Shown here piece by piece: positions 1-10,247 of a stretch of 64,000 nucleotides of DNA. The DNA is from Amorphophallus konjac (lineage: Eukaryota > Streptophyta > Magnoliopsida > Alismatales > Araceae), in NCBI GenBank assembly GCA_022559845.1, contig JAHNEJ010002885.1, positions 17,292-81,291 of the forward strand, in the 5' to 3' direction. The notes beneath the pieces were generated by a model. That model worked only from the letters and a program-made list of their open reading frames with translations, was not told where the DNA came from and searched no databases. The translations under genes were made by a program, and so were the position numbers. The first letter of the stretch is position 1, and each line of letters begins with the position of its first letter.

Positions 1-91
1 TTGTCTGCAATATAAATGCACTACTACTTTAAATGAACTACAGAAGAAGGATGAACAAGTTATGGCATTGCTGGAAATGTGAGTTAAGAAC

Positions 92-2735
92 TTACTCAAC
101 ATAAGGTTCAATCTCATTACAATTCAGAAGAATATATATCTCAGCAGCGTACAACTCTCTATCTTCGAGCGTGCGGGTCGAGCAACGTCCGAAAGCACGT
201 CCAGGATGCTTAAATATAGAGAGCCGATCTAACAAATCATCAACTCCCCCATCATCATTACGTGGAGGTCGAGTATGACGAGTTTGAATATCTGGCTCAA
301 AGTACATGGTACAGAAGTTCAAAATTTCTTCAATAACATATGCCTCAGCAATCGAACCTTCCACCTTTGCCTTGTTGCGAACTTTCATTTTCAATTCATG
401 CATGCACCTACAACAACAATTTAGATGGCAATGACATGTAGCGACCATGGACAACATGTATGTCTTCATGAAAATTCTCACATACCTCTCAAATGGATAC
501 ATCCATCGGAATTGTACTGGCCCTCCGACAATAGCCTCGTATGGCAGATGGACGTCCAGGTGCTCCATCGAATCAAAGAATGCCAGAGGAAATATCGTCT
601 CTAACTTGCAAATAGTTTCGACCACATTTTCTTCAAGAGTTTGTACGTCCCGAAGTCTGAGTTCTGATGCACATAAAATCTTGAAAAACTGACTCAGCTC
701 GGTCAGTGCTCCCCATATAGCTTCGACAACAAATCATGAAATGCAATGGGCACTAGCCTCTCCATGAACACATGACAGTCGTGACTTTTCAGACCATATA
801 TTTTTCATCATTAACATTCACACAACAGGCTATGTTGGATGCATATCCATCTGGAAATCTCAATTGTTTCAACCACTGGCACACTTCCTTGATCTGTGTA
901 TCATTAAGCACGTAAGTTACTTTTGGCTGCACAACCCTTCCATTTATGTTTTGTAGTTCCAGTTCTGGACGTTTACAAAGCATCTTTAAGTCCATGCGCG
1001 CTTTGGCGTTGTCTTTGTTTTGCCTTTAACATTCATGACCGTGTTGAACACATTATCAAAAAAATTCTTCTCGATATGCATGACATCTAGATTGTGTCGT
1101 ACAAGAAGAGTTGACCAATAAGGCAATTCCCAAAAAATACTTTTCTTGTTCCAGTTGTGATCCTTTCCAAAACTATTCAGTTGTCGTGTGCTACCAGACA
1201 ATTGTACTACATCTGGTAAATTTTGCACCCGTGTCGCCATATGTCGACCCGACACCCGTTGCAAGTCTGCTTCATCTACTTCAACAGTATTTTTTTTAAA
1301 CGAGTCTTTTTGCCTTCGAAGAGGATGGTCACTTGGTAGCAACCGCCGATGGCAATCAAACCAGCATGCTTTTCCACCATGTTTCAATACAAATGATTTG
1401 GTATCTTCCATACAGTAGGGACATGCTAACCTCCCATGTGTGCTCCAACCAGATAGCATTCCATATGCAGGGAAGTCACTTATTGTCCACATCAGTGCAG
1501 CCTTCATAATAAAATTTTGCTTCCTACGTGCATCATAAGTAACAACTCCATCAGTCCATAAAAAATTGAGCTCATCAATCAACGGCCTGAGATATATGTC
1601 CAAATTTTTTCCGGGACTTTTTGGACCAGGAATTACTAAAGACAAAAATAGATTTTCTCGCTTCATGCACATGTCTGGCGGAAGGTTGTACGGTGTCATG
1701 AACACTGGCCAACAAGAATAAGATGTCACTGAACCACCGAATGGATTAAAACCATCTGTGCATAAACCCAACCTAACATTACGTGCCTCCTTTGAGAAAG
1801 CAAGATGAGTACGATTGAAGTGGGTCCACGCTTCACCATCGGCAGGACGACTTATTATATCATCGGCACGGCGTACTCTTTCACTGTGCCATGTCATATG
1901 TAGAGCTGTCTTTGAGGACATATACAGCCGCTGCAGCCTAGGCACAAGAGGGAAGTATCGCAATGCCTTGTAAGGTACATATTTTCGCTTTGAATTGACA
2001 CCTCCCTTAGGTTTGAATATGTCATGGCCGCAAATAGAACATGATATCTTATCTGCATCATCTTTGTAATATAACATACAATGATTCGGACATGCATCTA
2101 TTTTCACATATCCAAGTCCTAGCTCATTGACCATCTTTTTTGCACGATAATAAGTTTCTGGCAACTTCTCATCTCGAGGCAACATACTCTTGATCAAGAG
2201 GAGGAGACGGTCAAAACAAGTCTTACTGATGTGAAATTCAGATTTTAAGTTCAACAACTGTGACACTGCAGACAACCGAGTGTGCTTTTCACAACCATCC
2301 CATAGCGGCTCATCAGCATCACTAAGTAGTTGATAAAATATTCCGGCTCTCTTATTCGGCACTTCTTCCATATATGCATGTTCGCCATTAACATTAAAAC
2401 TAGGACCAGCTGCATCCACAACCATATCCATGTAAGAACTTCTGGTTGCAATATTGTCAGGCTCAAACCTCCAGAATTTCTCACCATGACACGTCCAATT
2501 CGTATAACCATCCATAAACCCTTTCTTGTACAAATGATGTTGCACATCTCATGGTGAACGTCACCTCAAGTTTCTACAACTTGAACAAGGGCAACGAATG
2601 TGACCGTCGCGGTCTATTGATGCGTTTGGATTCCCCAATGCAAACTGAATGAAACTCTCAACTCCATGCTTAAAATCATCCGACACCACCCCGGTCAACT
2701 ATTCTACGATACATCCATGAACGATCTGTCAACAT
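92..2735 (-). pseudogene. CACTA transposase (tnp2 family), frameshifted
   Basis: Read right to left. At 2735-2556 is a transposase-associated region (DRSWMYRR near the start, then HIRCPCSSC with the Cys pairs of that domain). The tnp2 core is 2545-986, 519 codons, with typical blocks such as TWHSERVRRADDII, LGLCTDGFNPFG, PYNLPPDMCM, MLSGWSTHGRLACPYCM and WFDCHRR. From 995 to 789 runs the linker ending in PDGYASN. From 692 leftward comes a DUF4218-like part (FFDSMEHLDVHLPYEA, GPVQFRWMYPFER), continuing past the window as LLNCNEIEPY. A likely 78-bp intron lies at 408-485 (minus-strand GTATGT donor, TTGTTGTAG acceptor); removing it joins PFER to CMHELKMKVRNKA. Frames shift or an intron intervenes near 2556, 990 and 2690. 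The enzyme would cut and move CACTA elements in the nucleus. As written it is probably non-functional. Confidence 0.88.
408..485 (-). other. predicted intron in CACTA transposase
   Basis: On the minus strand the segment starts GTATGTGAG and ends TTGTTGTTGTAG. It divides two blocks that are contiguous in related transposases (FER and the Lys-rich NKAKVEGSIAEAY block). The reading frame is open across it, so retention is possible. Its content does not resemble the family. Confidence 0.6.
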
Positions 2736-2885
2736 TTCGCCTGCACCCAATAAATGTTAATACACAAGTAACTTTTAAATCATTACTCTTGAAAATAAAC
2801 CCGACCCATTCCTCACATCGTTGGTCGCAGACCATTTGTAGTTGGATGAGGACTATTATTTAGATTATCACCTTTTAACCCATCC

Positions 2886-3150
2886 ATGAAGGTTTGATCG
2901 TACAATCACTACTATATGTGTTGCACAATTTACTGAAAATTTTGGCAGCATCTCCCCACACTTCTCCGATATACCAAAAATATTTATTGATTTTAAAGTT
3001 TTCTTAAACACTTATAAGTAAGTGGTTAAGAAAACACTCAAAATCAATAAAGGTATATCGAAGAAGAGTGAGGAGACGCAACCGACATGTTCAGCAAACC
3101 AAACAAACACATATAGTAAATGACTGCCTAAGTGCGATCAAACATTCACA
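2886..3150. repeat. long imperfect inverted repeat in CACTA 5' region
   Basis: The two halves pair about a centre near 3016. Matching segments include GGTTTGATCG (2891) with CGATCAAAC (3135), ACTATATGTG with CACATATAGT, CTTCTCCGATATACC with GGTATATCGAAGAAG, and TTGATTTT...TTTTCTTAA with TTAAGAAAAC...AAAATCAA. Arms are about 125 bp with mismatches. A transcript would fold into one long hairpin. No ORF is present. Confidence 0.8.
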
Positions 3151-3171
3151 GACTGTCCAAACGGGACAATT

Positions 3172-3242
3172 CAAGACTTTGAGGTAGATATATACATTCT
3201 CATAAAAAAAATGAGAACATACACATCAAGCTCAAAGTCTTG
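3172..3242. repeat. second hairpin in CACTA 5' region
   Basis: CAAGACTTTGAG (3172-3183) is perfectly inverted at 3231-3242. The inner parts also pair loosely through ATTCTCAT/ATGAGAA around an A-rich loop. The size (about 71 nt) resembles a small-RNA precursor, but nothing shows that it is processed. Confidence 0.8.
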
Positions 3243-3280
3243 AACGGGAAGGTTCATTGACACGGGTTTAACACGCTCTC

Positions 3281-3321
3281 CTGAGGTGCGTGTAATGTTA
3301 GGTCGCACCCACGCACCTCAG
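3281..3321. repeat. third hairpin in CACTA 5' region
   Basis: CTGAGGTGCGTG is followed 17 bp later by its perfect complement CACGCACCTCAG. This is the third palindrome in a row in about 450 bp. Confidence 0.75.
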
Positions 3322-3353
3322 CTCACATGGAATACCCCATGTGTTTATATAAC

Positions 3354-3708
3354 ATAAAATTAAATAACATCGCACTTATCATTCTGCATACATCCGTCTA
3401 AATAATATCTAATTTAAAAAAATATTCAAATGAAGAACATCAAAGCTAAACAATCCACATTTTTGAGTCAGATCAACATCAAATTTATGTTAAAAGTAGA
3501 TTTAAAAACACATTTATATGCAATTAAAATCCACAAAGTTTGAAATCACAAGCCTAATTTTTGGAGTATTTACCTATTGCTATAAGTCGACTGTTGCTAT
3601 GGACGCACTAAATTTTAAAAAATAATTTTATTCATCTATTTATCTGGTTGATTCGTTTGTTTAGTGCGAGGGCAGCCCAGAGGGTCCCTTTTTTTTGAGG
3701 TGAATGAT
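3354..3708. repeat. direct repeat, copy 1 (about 350 bp)
   Basis: AT-rich sequence beginning at the ATAAAATTAAATAAC run and ending in TTTTTTTGAGGTGAATGAT. It recurs at 4055-4403 with scattered differences. No coding potential. Confidence 0.85.
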
Positions 3709-4054
3709 CTCATTTAAATGAGTTCGGGTCTACCGACCTAGGGAAGGGGCAGCCTAGAGGGTCCCGTGACCTGGAGATGTGCCGCTATGATTCCCTCTTT
3801 TTTTCTTCTTTCTCTCTTTCTCTTCTCTCTTTCTTTTTCATTTTACACAAAGTAGAGAGGGGAGGCCAATGGGAGGGGCTAATTGCACAACTCGAAGGTG
3901 GGACCTTCGGGTCTTCTTCTTCCCGATTTTGTTGATGTCCCCTTTTGTTCCTGTTCAGGTTGCACAGCACAGAACCCTGAGGTGGGACCTTCAAGGCTTC
4001 TCCTTCCCATTTTCTTTTATTTTTCTCTTTTGTTCTGCTCTCTTTTCTTTTTCT
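3709..4054. repeat. spacer between direct repeats, with a short tandem duplication
   Basis: A pyrimidine-rich segment. The phrase GGTGGGACCTTC plus a TTC-rich tail occurs at about 3896 and again at about 3981, suggesting an internal duplication of about 85 bp. I see no gene here. Confidence 0.6.
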
Positions 4055-4403
4055 ATTAAATAAAATCACGCTTATCATTCTACATACATCAAATTAAATA
4101 ATATCTAATTTAAAAAAAATTCAAATGAAGAACATCAAAGCTAAACAATCTACATTTTTGAGTCAGATCAACATCAAATTTCATAAGTAAATCAGGTTTA
4201 AAAACACATTTATATGCAATTAAAATCCACAAGGTTTGAAATCACAAGCATAATTTTTAGAGTATTTATCTATTGCTATAAGTCAACTATTGCTACAGAC
4301 GAACTAAAATTTTAAAATTAATCTTAGTTATCATTTATCTGGTTAATTAGTTTGTTTAGTGCGAGGGCTGCCCATGGGGCCCCTTTTTTTTGAGGTAAAT
4401 GAT
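4055..4403. repeat. direct repeat, copy 2 (about 350 bp)
   Basis: Second copy of 3354-3708, same orientation, about 700 bp downstream. It shares blocks such as GAAGAACATCAAAGCTAAAC and TTGAGTCAGATCAACATC. It suggests a segmental duplication inside the CACTA element. Confidence 0.85.
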
Positions 4404-4687
4404 TGTGCATCCACATGCATAGGGTAAACCCAATGCCGTAAGGCTCCCATCATTGTAGGGTCTATGGAGCGTCAGTTCGTTGGTATGCAGGCTTATCCAT
4501 GACATTTTGCAAAAGGGTTGTGGATTTTGAGCACCAGCATGTATGTGTTCATTGTTTGCATGAATCAGCAGGCTGACTTAATTTACTTATTGCTCGCTAT
4601 AAACTTTATTATAAATGTGTTATGAAACAAATAACAAGTGTAACCTTTGCTACTTGGGAAGTGCTTCATCTTTGTCACACATCTTCA

Positions 4688-5460
4688 TTGTTAAAATACC
4701 ATTCCTTCCTAGAGCAACAATCTCTTAATGAGTATCGTCCGGTGAGCCTGTGCAACTTTGTTTATTAGATTAACCTTTGCCTTATATGTGAGCGCATGGC
4801 TCCTTTGCTGCCTGCCATTATATCCCAAGAGCAAGGAGCTTTTGTCAAAGGACATTTCATTCTGGATAACATATCTCTTTCCAGACAATTGGTCAGGGAT
4901 ATTTATAGGAAGGTCCATGGTCATAATGTCATTTTCAAGTTAGACCTGGCAAAAGCGTATGATAGGATGGAATGGGATTTCACTCTGTCAGTGCTGAAGA
5001 GGTTTGGTTTCAGTTCAAGATTTATCTCATATGTGGGAATGCTGCTCTCCAATTCATGGTTCTCGGTGAACTTTAATGGCTTGAGTTCTGGTTTTTTCAA
5101 TTCCACTCGAGGAATCAGGCAAGGCGATCACATTGCACCATACCTTTTTATAATGGCGTCAGAAGTGCTGAGCAGAGGTTTGCAGGAGCTATTTACATCA
5201 GGCAGAATTAAGGCGTACAGTGGCCCCCGGAGGTGTAATCAGGTGTTGCATCTGCTATATGTAGATGATACACTTATTTTTATGAATGCAGCAGCCCCTA
5301 ACATGAAAACCCTTCTCCAATTTTTAGATAAATAAAAAAAATATTCCATGCAAAAAATAAATGATGGGAAGAGCACTTTTCTATTGTCATCTAAGGCTGC
5401 GGCAAGGATGGCTCAGAGCATTCAGGAAACTACAGGTTTCAAGTAGCACTCTGAGTAATG
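4688..5460 (+). pseudogene. LINE reverse transcriptase fragment
   Basis: The degenerate start reads EYRPVSLCNF and, after stops, continues in frame from about 4796. Recognisable RT blocks follow in order: PLLPAIISQEQGAFVKG, FKLDLAKAYDRMEWDF (first catalytic Asp block), GIRQGDHIAPYLF, and LLYVDDTLIF with the YVDD catalytic pair. The frame closes at 5335. Shifted frames to about 5460 continue LINE-like sequence, after which the domain is cut. The family copies its own RNA at a nicked target. This copy lacks the endonuclease and most of the thumb and is dead. Confidence 0.85.
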
Positions 5461-5559
5461 TAGGGGGTACATGCTCCCACATTCCAATGGGTGTCAGTTA
5501 GAGAGGCGCTCACTAATGAACAACATACAGTACATGGCACTTTGAACATCAACTGGGGT

Positions 5560-6307
5560 CTGATAAAGACAGATTTGGGGATCGGGGATCATACACCTTT
5601 ATCCTTATGATATGGGAAATTTGGAAAGCTAGGTGCAAGGCTAGGTTTGAAGGGAAGCACCTGCGATTGAGATACTTCATCAGAATATCTGTGCCAATAT
5701 TCAACAGGCCTTGGACAGTATGGTTTTCCACAAACCAATTTTAGCTGAGCAAGCTAATATCCTTCATCAGTATAATCTCAGGCCTAGAGTAATGATCAAA
5801 TCTCCATTGGTTGTTACAAGGTCACTAGCAAAGGATAACTATAAGTTGCATGTAGATGGTGCTTCAACTGGTAGCCCTGATCTTTGTAGAGGCAGAGGGT
5901 GTATCAGGGACACTCATGGCAATTTCCTAATTGGTTTTGCTTTTTTTATGGGATGGGAACAGCCTCATAGCTGAAACAATGATGGTCTTCATTTAGTTGC
6001 CCGATACGATTTTCCCTTGTCAGCCATCTATTCAGATTTTGCACTGTTGGTGCAGGCTATTCACACTAGAAGGACACCTAGCTGGGAGACTACAATGTGG
6101 TGGAGGAGAATTCAAGCAACGTTGGGCAGTGCATCAGTGAGTCATGTGCATAGAGAGGGTAACACAGTGGCTGATTCTTTAGCGACTCATGCAAAAACCT
6201 CAGCCCAAAATAGAATTTTTCTTTGTTTAGTGGATTTGCCACCGATGACGAAAGGGGATGTGGTCTTAGATAAGACCGGCCTGCCTAGCCTTAGATTCTC
6301 TCATTAG
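5560..6307 (+). pseudogene. LINE C-terminal RNase H fragment
   Basis: Around 5610-5650 a tryptophan-rich block (IWEIWKARCKARFEG, out of frame) marks the linker before RNase H. From 5711 the RNase H fold begins with KLHVDGAS (first acidic residue of the active site) and GCIRDTHGNFLIGF. A stop at 5972-5974 breaks it, and it resumes at 6017 with SAIYSDFALLVQAI and ends with SHVHREGNTVADSLA, the usual closing motif with the last Asp. It would degrade the RNA of RNA-DNA hybrids during LINE copying. It is broken and probably inactive. Confidence 0.8.
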
Positions 6308-6436
6308 CTAATAGTTTGCAGGTTTTGATTTATCAATTGTAGTACAGGGGTGTGCCCCGATGATACTGTAAGCAAGATTCTTTCATAATGAAATAAAAAA
6401 AGAGCTCCTTCTGGAAAAAAATAGGTGTGGGAGTCA

Positions 6437-7156
6437 CAGTTCACTGATCCTCCCACCGAGCTCCCCCCTGAACCCCCCCTCCCACTAAACTCCCCCCCAA
6501 CGACCTCCCCCCCCACCACCGGAACCCCCCCACCCTCCCGGAGCCCCCCCTCCTGCAGGCCCCTCCCCCTCCCAGACCACCCCCTCCCACCGAGCTGTCC
6601 CCTGAACCCCCCTTCCAACTGAACTCCCCCCCAACAACCTCCCCCCACCACCGGAACCCCCCCACCCTCCCAGAGCCCCCCTCCTGCAGGCCCCTCCCCC
6701 TCCCAGACCGCCCCCCTCCCACCGAGCTCCCCCTCCCTACCCCCCTCCCACCGACCTCCCCCTCCCCCCCTCCCACCGACCTCCCCCCCTGAACCCCCCC
6801 TCCCACTGAACTCCCCCCAATGACATCCCCCTTCCCCCCCAACCACCGGAACCCCCCACCCTCCCGGAGCCCCCCCTCCTGCTGGCCCCTCCCCCTCCCA
6901 CCGAGCCCCCCTCCCTGAACCCCCCCTCCCACCGACCTCCCCCTTCCAGCGAGCTCCCCCTGAACTCCCCCCAATGACCTCCCCCTTCCCCCCTGAACCC
7001 CCCTTCCACCGAGCCCCCCCCCTGAACCCCCCCTCCCACTGAACGCCCCCCCCAGATGACCTCCCCCTCCCCCCCACCACCGGAACCCCCCACCCTCTCG
7101 AAGTCCCCCCTCCTACAGGCCCCTCCCCCTCCCAGACCGCCCCCCCCTCTTGGATT
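6437..7156. repeat. C-rich imperfect tandem satellite in CACTA
   Basis: Over 700 bp of almost pure C-rich sequence on the plus strand. The phrase ACCACCGGAAC recurs at about 6515, 6648, 6842 and 7076, usually followed by CCACCCTCCCGGAGCCCCC and a TCCTGCAGGCCCCTCCCCC-like tail, so the block has at least four diverged units. The minus strand is G-run rich and could form G-quadruplexes. The long Gly-rich frames it opens look like composition artefacts. Confidence 0.85.
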
Positions 7157-7375
7157 TTTTTCACCATAAAAAAAAACAAGACAGCCTAACAATAAATCTA
7201 AATAAGATTACATAAATTAAAATAAAATGAAACAAAATATAAAGAAGAAATTAAATTTTTACTTACTATTTATTTGTAAAAAAATCTCTAAATCTTTCGT
7301 TCCCTTCCTCTCGACCGATTATCCTGCAATGAATATAAAAATATAATAAATAAAATAAATAAAATAATTAATCCA
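7157..7375. other. AT-rich spacer, nothing recognised
   Basis: A short A/T-rich stretch dividing the two C-rich blocks. No ORF, hairpin or element terminus was seen. Confidence 0.5.
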
Positions 7376-8100
7376 CGTCAGCCCCTTCCCCTCCACCGGC
7401 ATCCCCTCCACCCACCACACCCCCTCCCCCTCCATCGCACCCCCCTCCCCCTCCTGCTGACCCCCTCACCCAGTGACCCCCTCCCCCTCCTGCGACCCCC
7501 CTCCACCGCCTGCGACCCCCTCCCCCTCCACCGCACCCCCCTCCCCCTCCTGCGACCCCCCTCCCCCACCTGCGTCCCCCTCCACCGGCAGGCCTCCCCC
7601 TCCTGCTGACCCCCCTCCCCTAGCGTAGCCCCTCCCCCTCCACCGCACCCCCCTCCCCCTCCTGCCACCCCCTCCACCGACAGGCCCCCCCCTCCTGCTG
7701 ACCCCCCTCCCCCAGCACAGCCCCTCCCCCTCCACCGTACCCCCCTCCCCCTCCTGCGACCCCCTCCCCCTCCACCGCACCCCTTCCCCCTCCTGCGACC
7801 CCCCTCCCCCTCCTGCGACCCTCTCCCCCTCCACCGCACCCTCTCCCCCTCCCCCCTCCTGTGACCCCTCCCCTCCTGCGACCCTCCCGCTCCTACTGAC
7901 CCGCCTCCCCCAGCGACCCCCCTCCCCCTCCACCGCACCCCTTCCCCCTCCTGCGACCCCCCTCCCCCTCCTGCGACCCCCCCTCCTCCGACCCTCTCCC
8001 CCTCCACCGCACCCCCTCCCCCTCCTGCGATCCCCCTCCCCCTCCTGCGACCACCCCCCTCCACCGCACCCCCCTCCCCATCCACCGGCCCCCCTCTACC
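7376..8100. repeat. C-rich minisatellite in CACTA (CCCCCTCCTGCGAC type)
   Basis: Variable repeats of CCCCTCCCCCTCCTGCGACCC and CCCCTCCACCGCACCC alternate for about 725 bp. The strand bias and short unit are distinct from the block at 6437-7156. A G-rich run (GAGAGGGAGAGGGAGAGC, then ten or more Gs) follows at 8310-8390. Confidence 0.85.
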
Positions 8101-8399
8101 GAACCTGTGTGTTGCGAGAGTGAGAGAGGGCGGGAGACGGCGGCCGGCGGCGGCGACGACACCGCCATGGGGAGCAGCGGACGGCTGCGCGCGGTGGCGG
8201 GAGAGGGAGGGAGGGGCTTACCGGTGGGGGGAGATGAGCCCGTCGGCGACGGTGTAGCTCCGTCGGCGACGGCGCACCTTCGACGGTGACAGCGGCGACG
8301 GTGTGAAAGTGAGAGGGAGTGAGAGGGAGAGGGAGAGCGGGGGGGGGGGGGGAGTGAGAGTGAGAGGGAGAGCGGGGGGGAATGGGGGGGCGTCAATAG

Positions 8400-8662
8400 T
8401 GGAGGGGGATGAATTTTTGTGACGGTATTTCGGACGGAAAATTTTTTTGTCTCAAATTGCAGACAGAAAATAATTCGTCTGAATATCCGTCTCTAAATTC
8501 AGACGTCTTAATTTTCGTCTGAAAATCCGTCACTAATTTAGATGGATATTCAGACGAATAATTTTCCGTCTTAAATACTGAGATGAAATAGGTCCGTCTG
8601 AATTTACAGACATATTTGCGACGGATTAATATCCGTCGCAAGGTTCTGTCGCTAAAGCTGCA
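8400..8662. repeat. CACTA subterminal repeats
   Basis: Short motifs CCGTC, CGTCTGAA and TTCAGACG recur in both orientations (for example GCGACGGATTAATATCCGTCGC). Such subterminal repeats are known transposase-binding regions in CACTA elements. Binding here is inferred. Confidence 0.8.
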
Positions 8663-8675
8663 TTTTCTTGTAGTG
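8663..8675 (-). repeat. CACTA terminal inverted repeat
   Basis: TTTTCTTGTAGTG; on the minus strand it starts CACTACAAG. It marks the exact boundary with the Gypsy A LTR. Confidence 0.93.
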
Positions 8676-9108
8676 CTCCCTTTGGTGGTCTCAGGGAGAC
8701 CGCTAGGCGGTTTTGAATATCGGTAGGCCCATGCGGTCCTCCCGGGGACCGCTAGGGTCATGGTGGCGGTCACGTGATAGACCGCTACCCTTGGGCTAGC
8801 GGTCGTCATGCGACCATTTTCCCCGTTTGACCAAGCACCCTCGGGGTGCGTGATTCCGACCGTTGGAGGTCACGTGCGTCCTGGCGGTCATGGTGAGGAC
8901 CGTTTAGGGCTGCCTCGCGGTCCTAGGACGACCGCTAGGCTGGGGATGGCGGGCTGGCGATAGACCGTCTTGCCCATCGTGACCCATCTCCTTGCAGTCC
9001 AGCAGAGGACCGCTTGGCTTCTCTTCACAGTCCAGGAGGACCGCTAGGCCCCTTGCGGTCCAAGAGAGGACCGCAGGCCTGAGAGGCAGTCCTGTGAGGA
9101 CCGCCACT
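8676..9108. repeat. tandem palindrome array in Gypsy A 5' LTR
   Basis: About ten short imperfect palindromes with GCGGTCC/GGACCGC-type arms, including TTGCGGTCC-N6-GGACCGC near 9053-9075. The CACTA element inserted at its left edge. Confidence 0.75.
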
Positions 9109-10117
9109 TGGTTTCCTTTCGAGCGATGGTTTCCGTGAGTTGAGTCTTACCTCTAGTGACACGTCCACTAGTCGCAGTCTTCTTGCGGTACACGTGTGTT
9201 GACCCACCCGGGAGTGGTAGAGCGGCTTACCCCAGAGAGACGGTTTTTAAGCTGGTTTCCGTAGGTCCGCTTGCCTTTGCAGCTCGAGTCCGGCTTGGGG
9301 GAAAATCGGCTAGAGGACCTGACCTAGAGCAGTTGGTCTGTGTGTGCACACGTAGTTGGGGGCAGAGGACCCGCGCTAACGAGTGCGATCCCAGCTAGTC
9401 CTTGTTCTGAGTTCCTGGTTACTGTTGTGTGTCTCAGTCTCCGCCTGGGGCGTTGTAGGGAGACACTTGAGGCGTGGTGTAAGACGTCAGGGGACGCATC
9501 CGGCTGTTCTTCTAGTGGGTGGTGCTCCGTCTCCGGGCGGGTACGGACTTTTTTTTCCCCAGGTTTGAGGTCGGTTGACTTGGTACGGTTAGTTGTAGGG
9601 AGCTTTTCCATTTATTTATTATTGCTTGCTGCTTCTACTGTACTCCTGCTAGATAGTGTTACTTTTTGCAGTTGTTTGCGCCGGTTGTCTAGTTTTCCTC
9701 GTTGTGCGGTGGGGGTCCGAGGGATCCCTACTGGGCCAATGAAATGAGGCTCACCCCGACTTTTTAGGTGAGGCGGGGTCATCGAGAGGCGCGACAGAGT
9801 TTCAGCGTGGTTCCTCTAGCCATGGTTAGTCGCCAGTTTGTCAGAGATGGGGTATGCCACGTGTACTTGTACTTTTCGTTCTGTTGACTGTACTTATTTT
9901 GGACATGAGATACATTGGACCTTGTAGTAGTTTGGTTATTTATTTTATTATGTGCATTTTATTTTAGATTAATTGTGCTATCTCTGCAGTTATTTCAGCT
10001 TCTCTTGTATTCCCACACCATCCTTTTAATCCTTCCGAGTCTTCGGGCTCGTGGGTGGCGGGCCGAGATTCGAGACGCGTCGGTTCCTTTCTGGTACTCG
10101 GATCCCCGGTCGTTACA
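8676..10117 (+). repeat. Gypsy A 5' LTR (3' part)
   Basis: Aligns with 35352-36590 plus about 39945-40155 of the 3' LTR. Its first 430 bp hold the palindrome array (such as GCGGTCCTCCCGGGGACCGC near 8730). It ends GGTCGTTACA just before the primer site. The LTR start and promoter are not in the window. Confidence 0.88.
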
Positions 10118-10119
10118 GT

Positions 10120-10131
10120 TGGTATAAGAAC
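10120..10131 (+). other. Gypsy A primer binding site, decayed
   Basis: TGGTATAAGAAC two bases after the LTR end. It differs at two positions from TGGTATCAGAGC, the tRNA-iMet-type site intact in the related elements here. Confidence 0.75.
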
Positions 10132-10247
10132 GGGGTTGTGGAGGTACATAAGAACCTGCAATGATTGTAGTGGTCCAGAAGGTCCATGAATGTCCTATAC
10201 AGTCGGCGACTGGCGTAGGGCCCCCTGTGTTTTATTAATTCTGTTGT

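Larger units (their letters stand above)
4680..6415 (+). mobile_element. LINE (non-LTR retrotransposon) remnant inside CACTA
   Basis: Carries a LINE-type reverse transcriptase fragment followed by a C-terminal RNase H fragment in the same orientation. It ends with AATGAAATAAAAAAAG and a second A-run near 6412-6421, consistent with a degenerate poly(A) tail. The 5' endonuclease region is absent and much of the RT and zinc region is deleted between about 5460 and 5600. Target duplications could not be recognised. The 4404-4679 segment to its left shows no coding signal and may be LINE or CACTA sequence. Confidence 0.75.
1..8675 (-). mobile_element. CACTA (En/Spm-type) DNA transposon, partial
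   Basis: The right end is a terminal sequence TTTTCTTGTAGTG, which on the minus strand reads CACTACAAGAAAA, the standard plant CACTA terminus. Subterminal repeats adjoin it and a tnp2-type transposase is read leftward from about 2735. The other terminus lies beyond position 1. The sequence right of the TIR (CTCCCTTT..., then GTCTCAGGGAGACCGCTAGG) matches the 3' LTR of Gypsy A near 35352-35380, so the transposon inserted into the 5' LTR of that element. The 3-bp target duplication should be CTC, but only one side is visible. The interior holds hairpins, a LINE fragment and C-rich satellite blocks. Confidence 0.9.

Noticed and set aside
6304..7179. Long Gly/Arg/Val-rich minus-strand reading frames
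   Set aside because: They span C-rich satellite DNA, open in several frames at once and match no protein; composition artefact.
7378..8085. 235-codon Gly/Arg-rich minus-strand frame
   Set aside because: Translation of a minisatellite with alternative frames equally open; no start context or domain.
8677..9398. A host gene in the GC-rich DNA between CACTA and gag
   Set aside because: The whole segment aligns with the 3' LTR of Gypsy A at 35352-36590.
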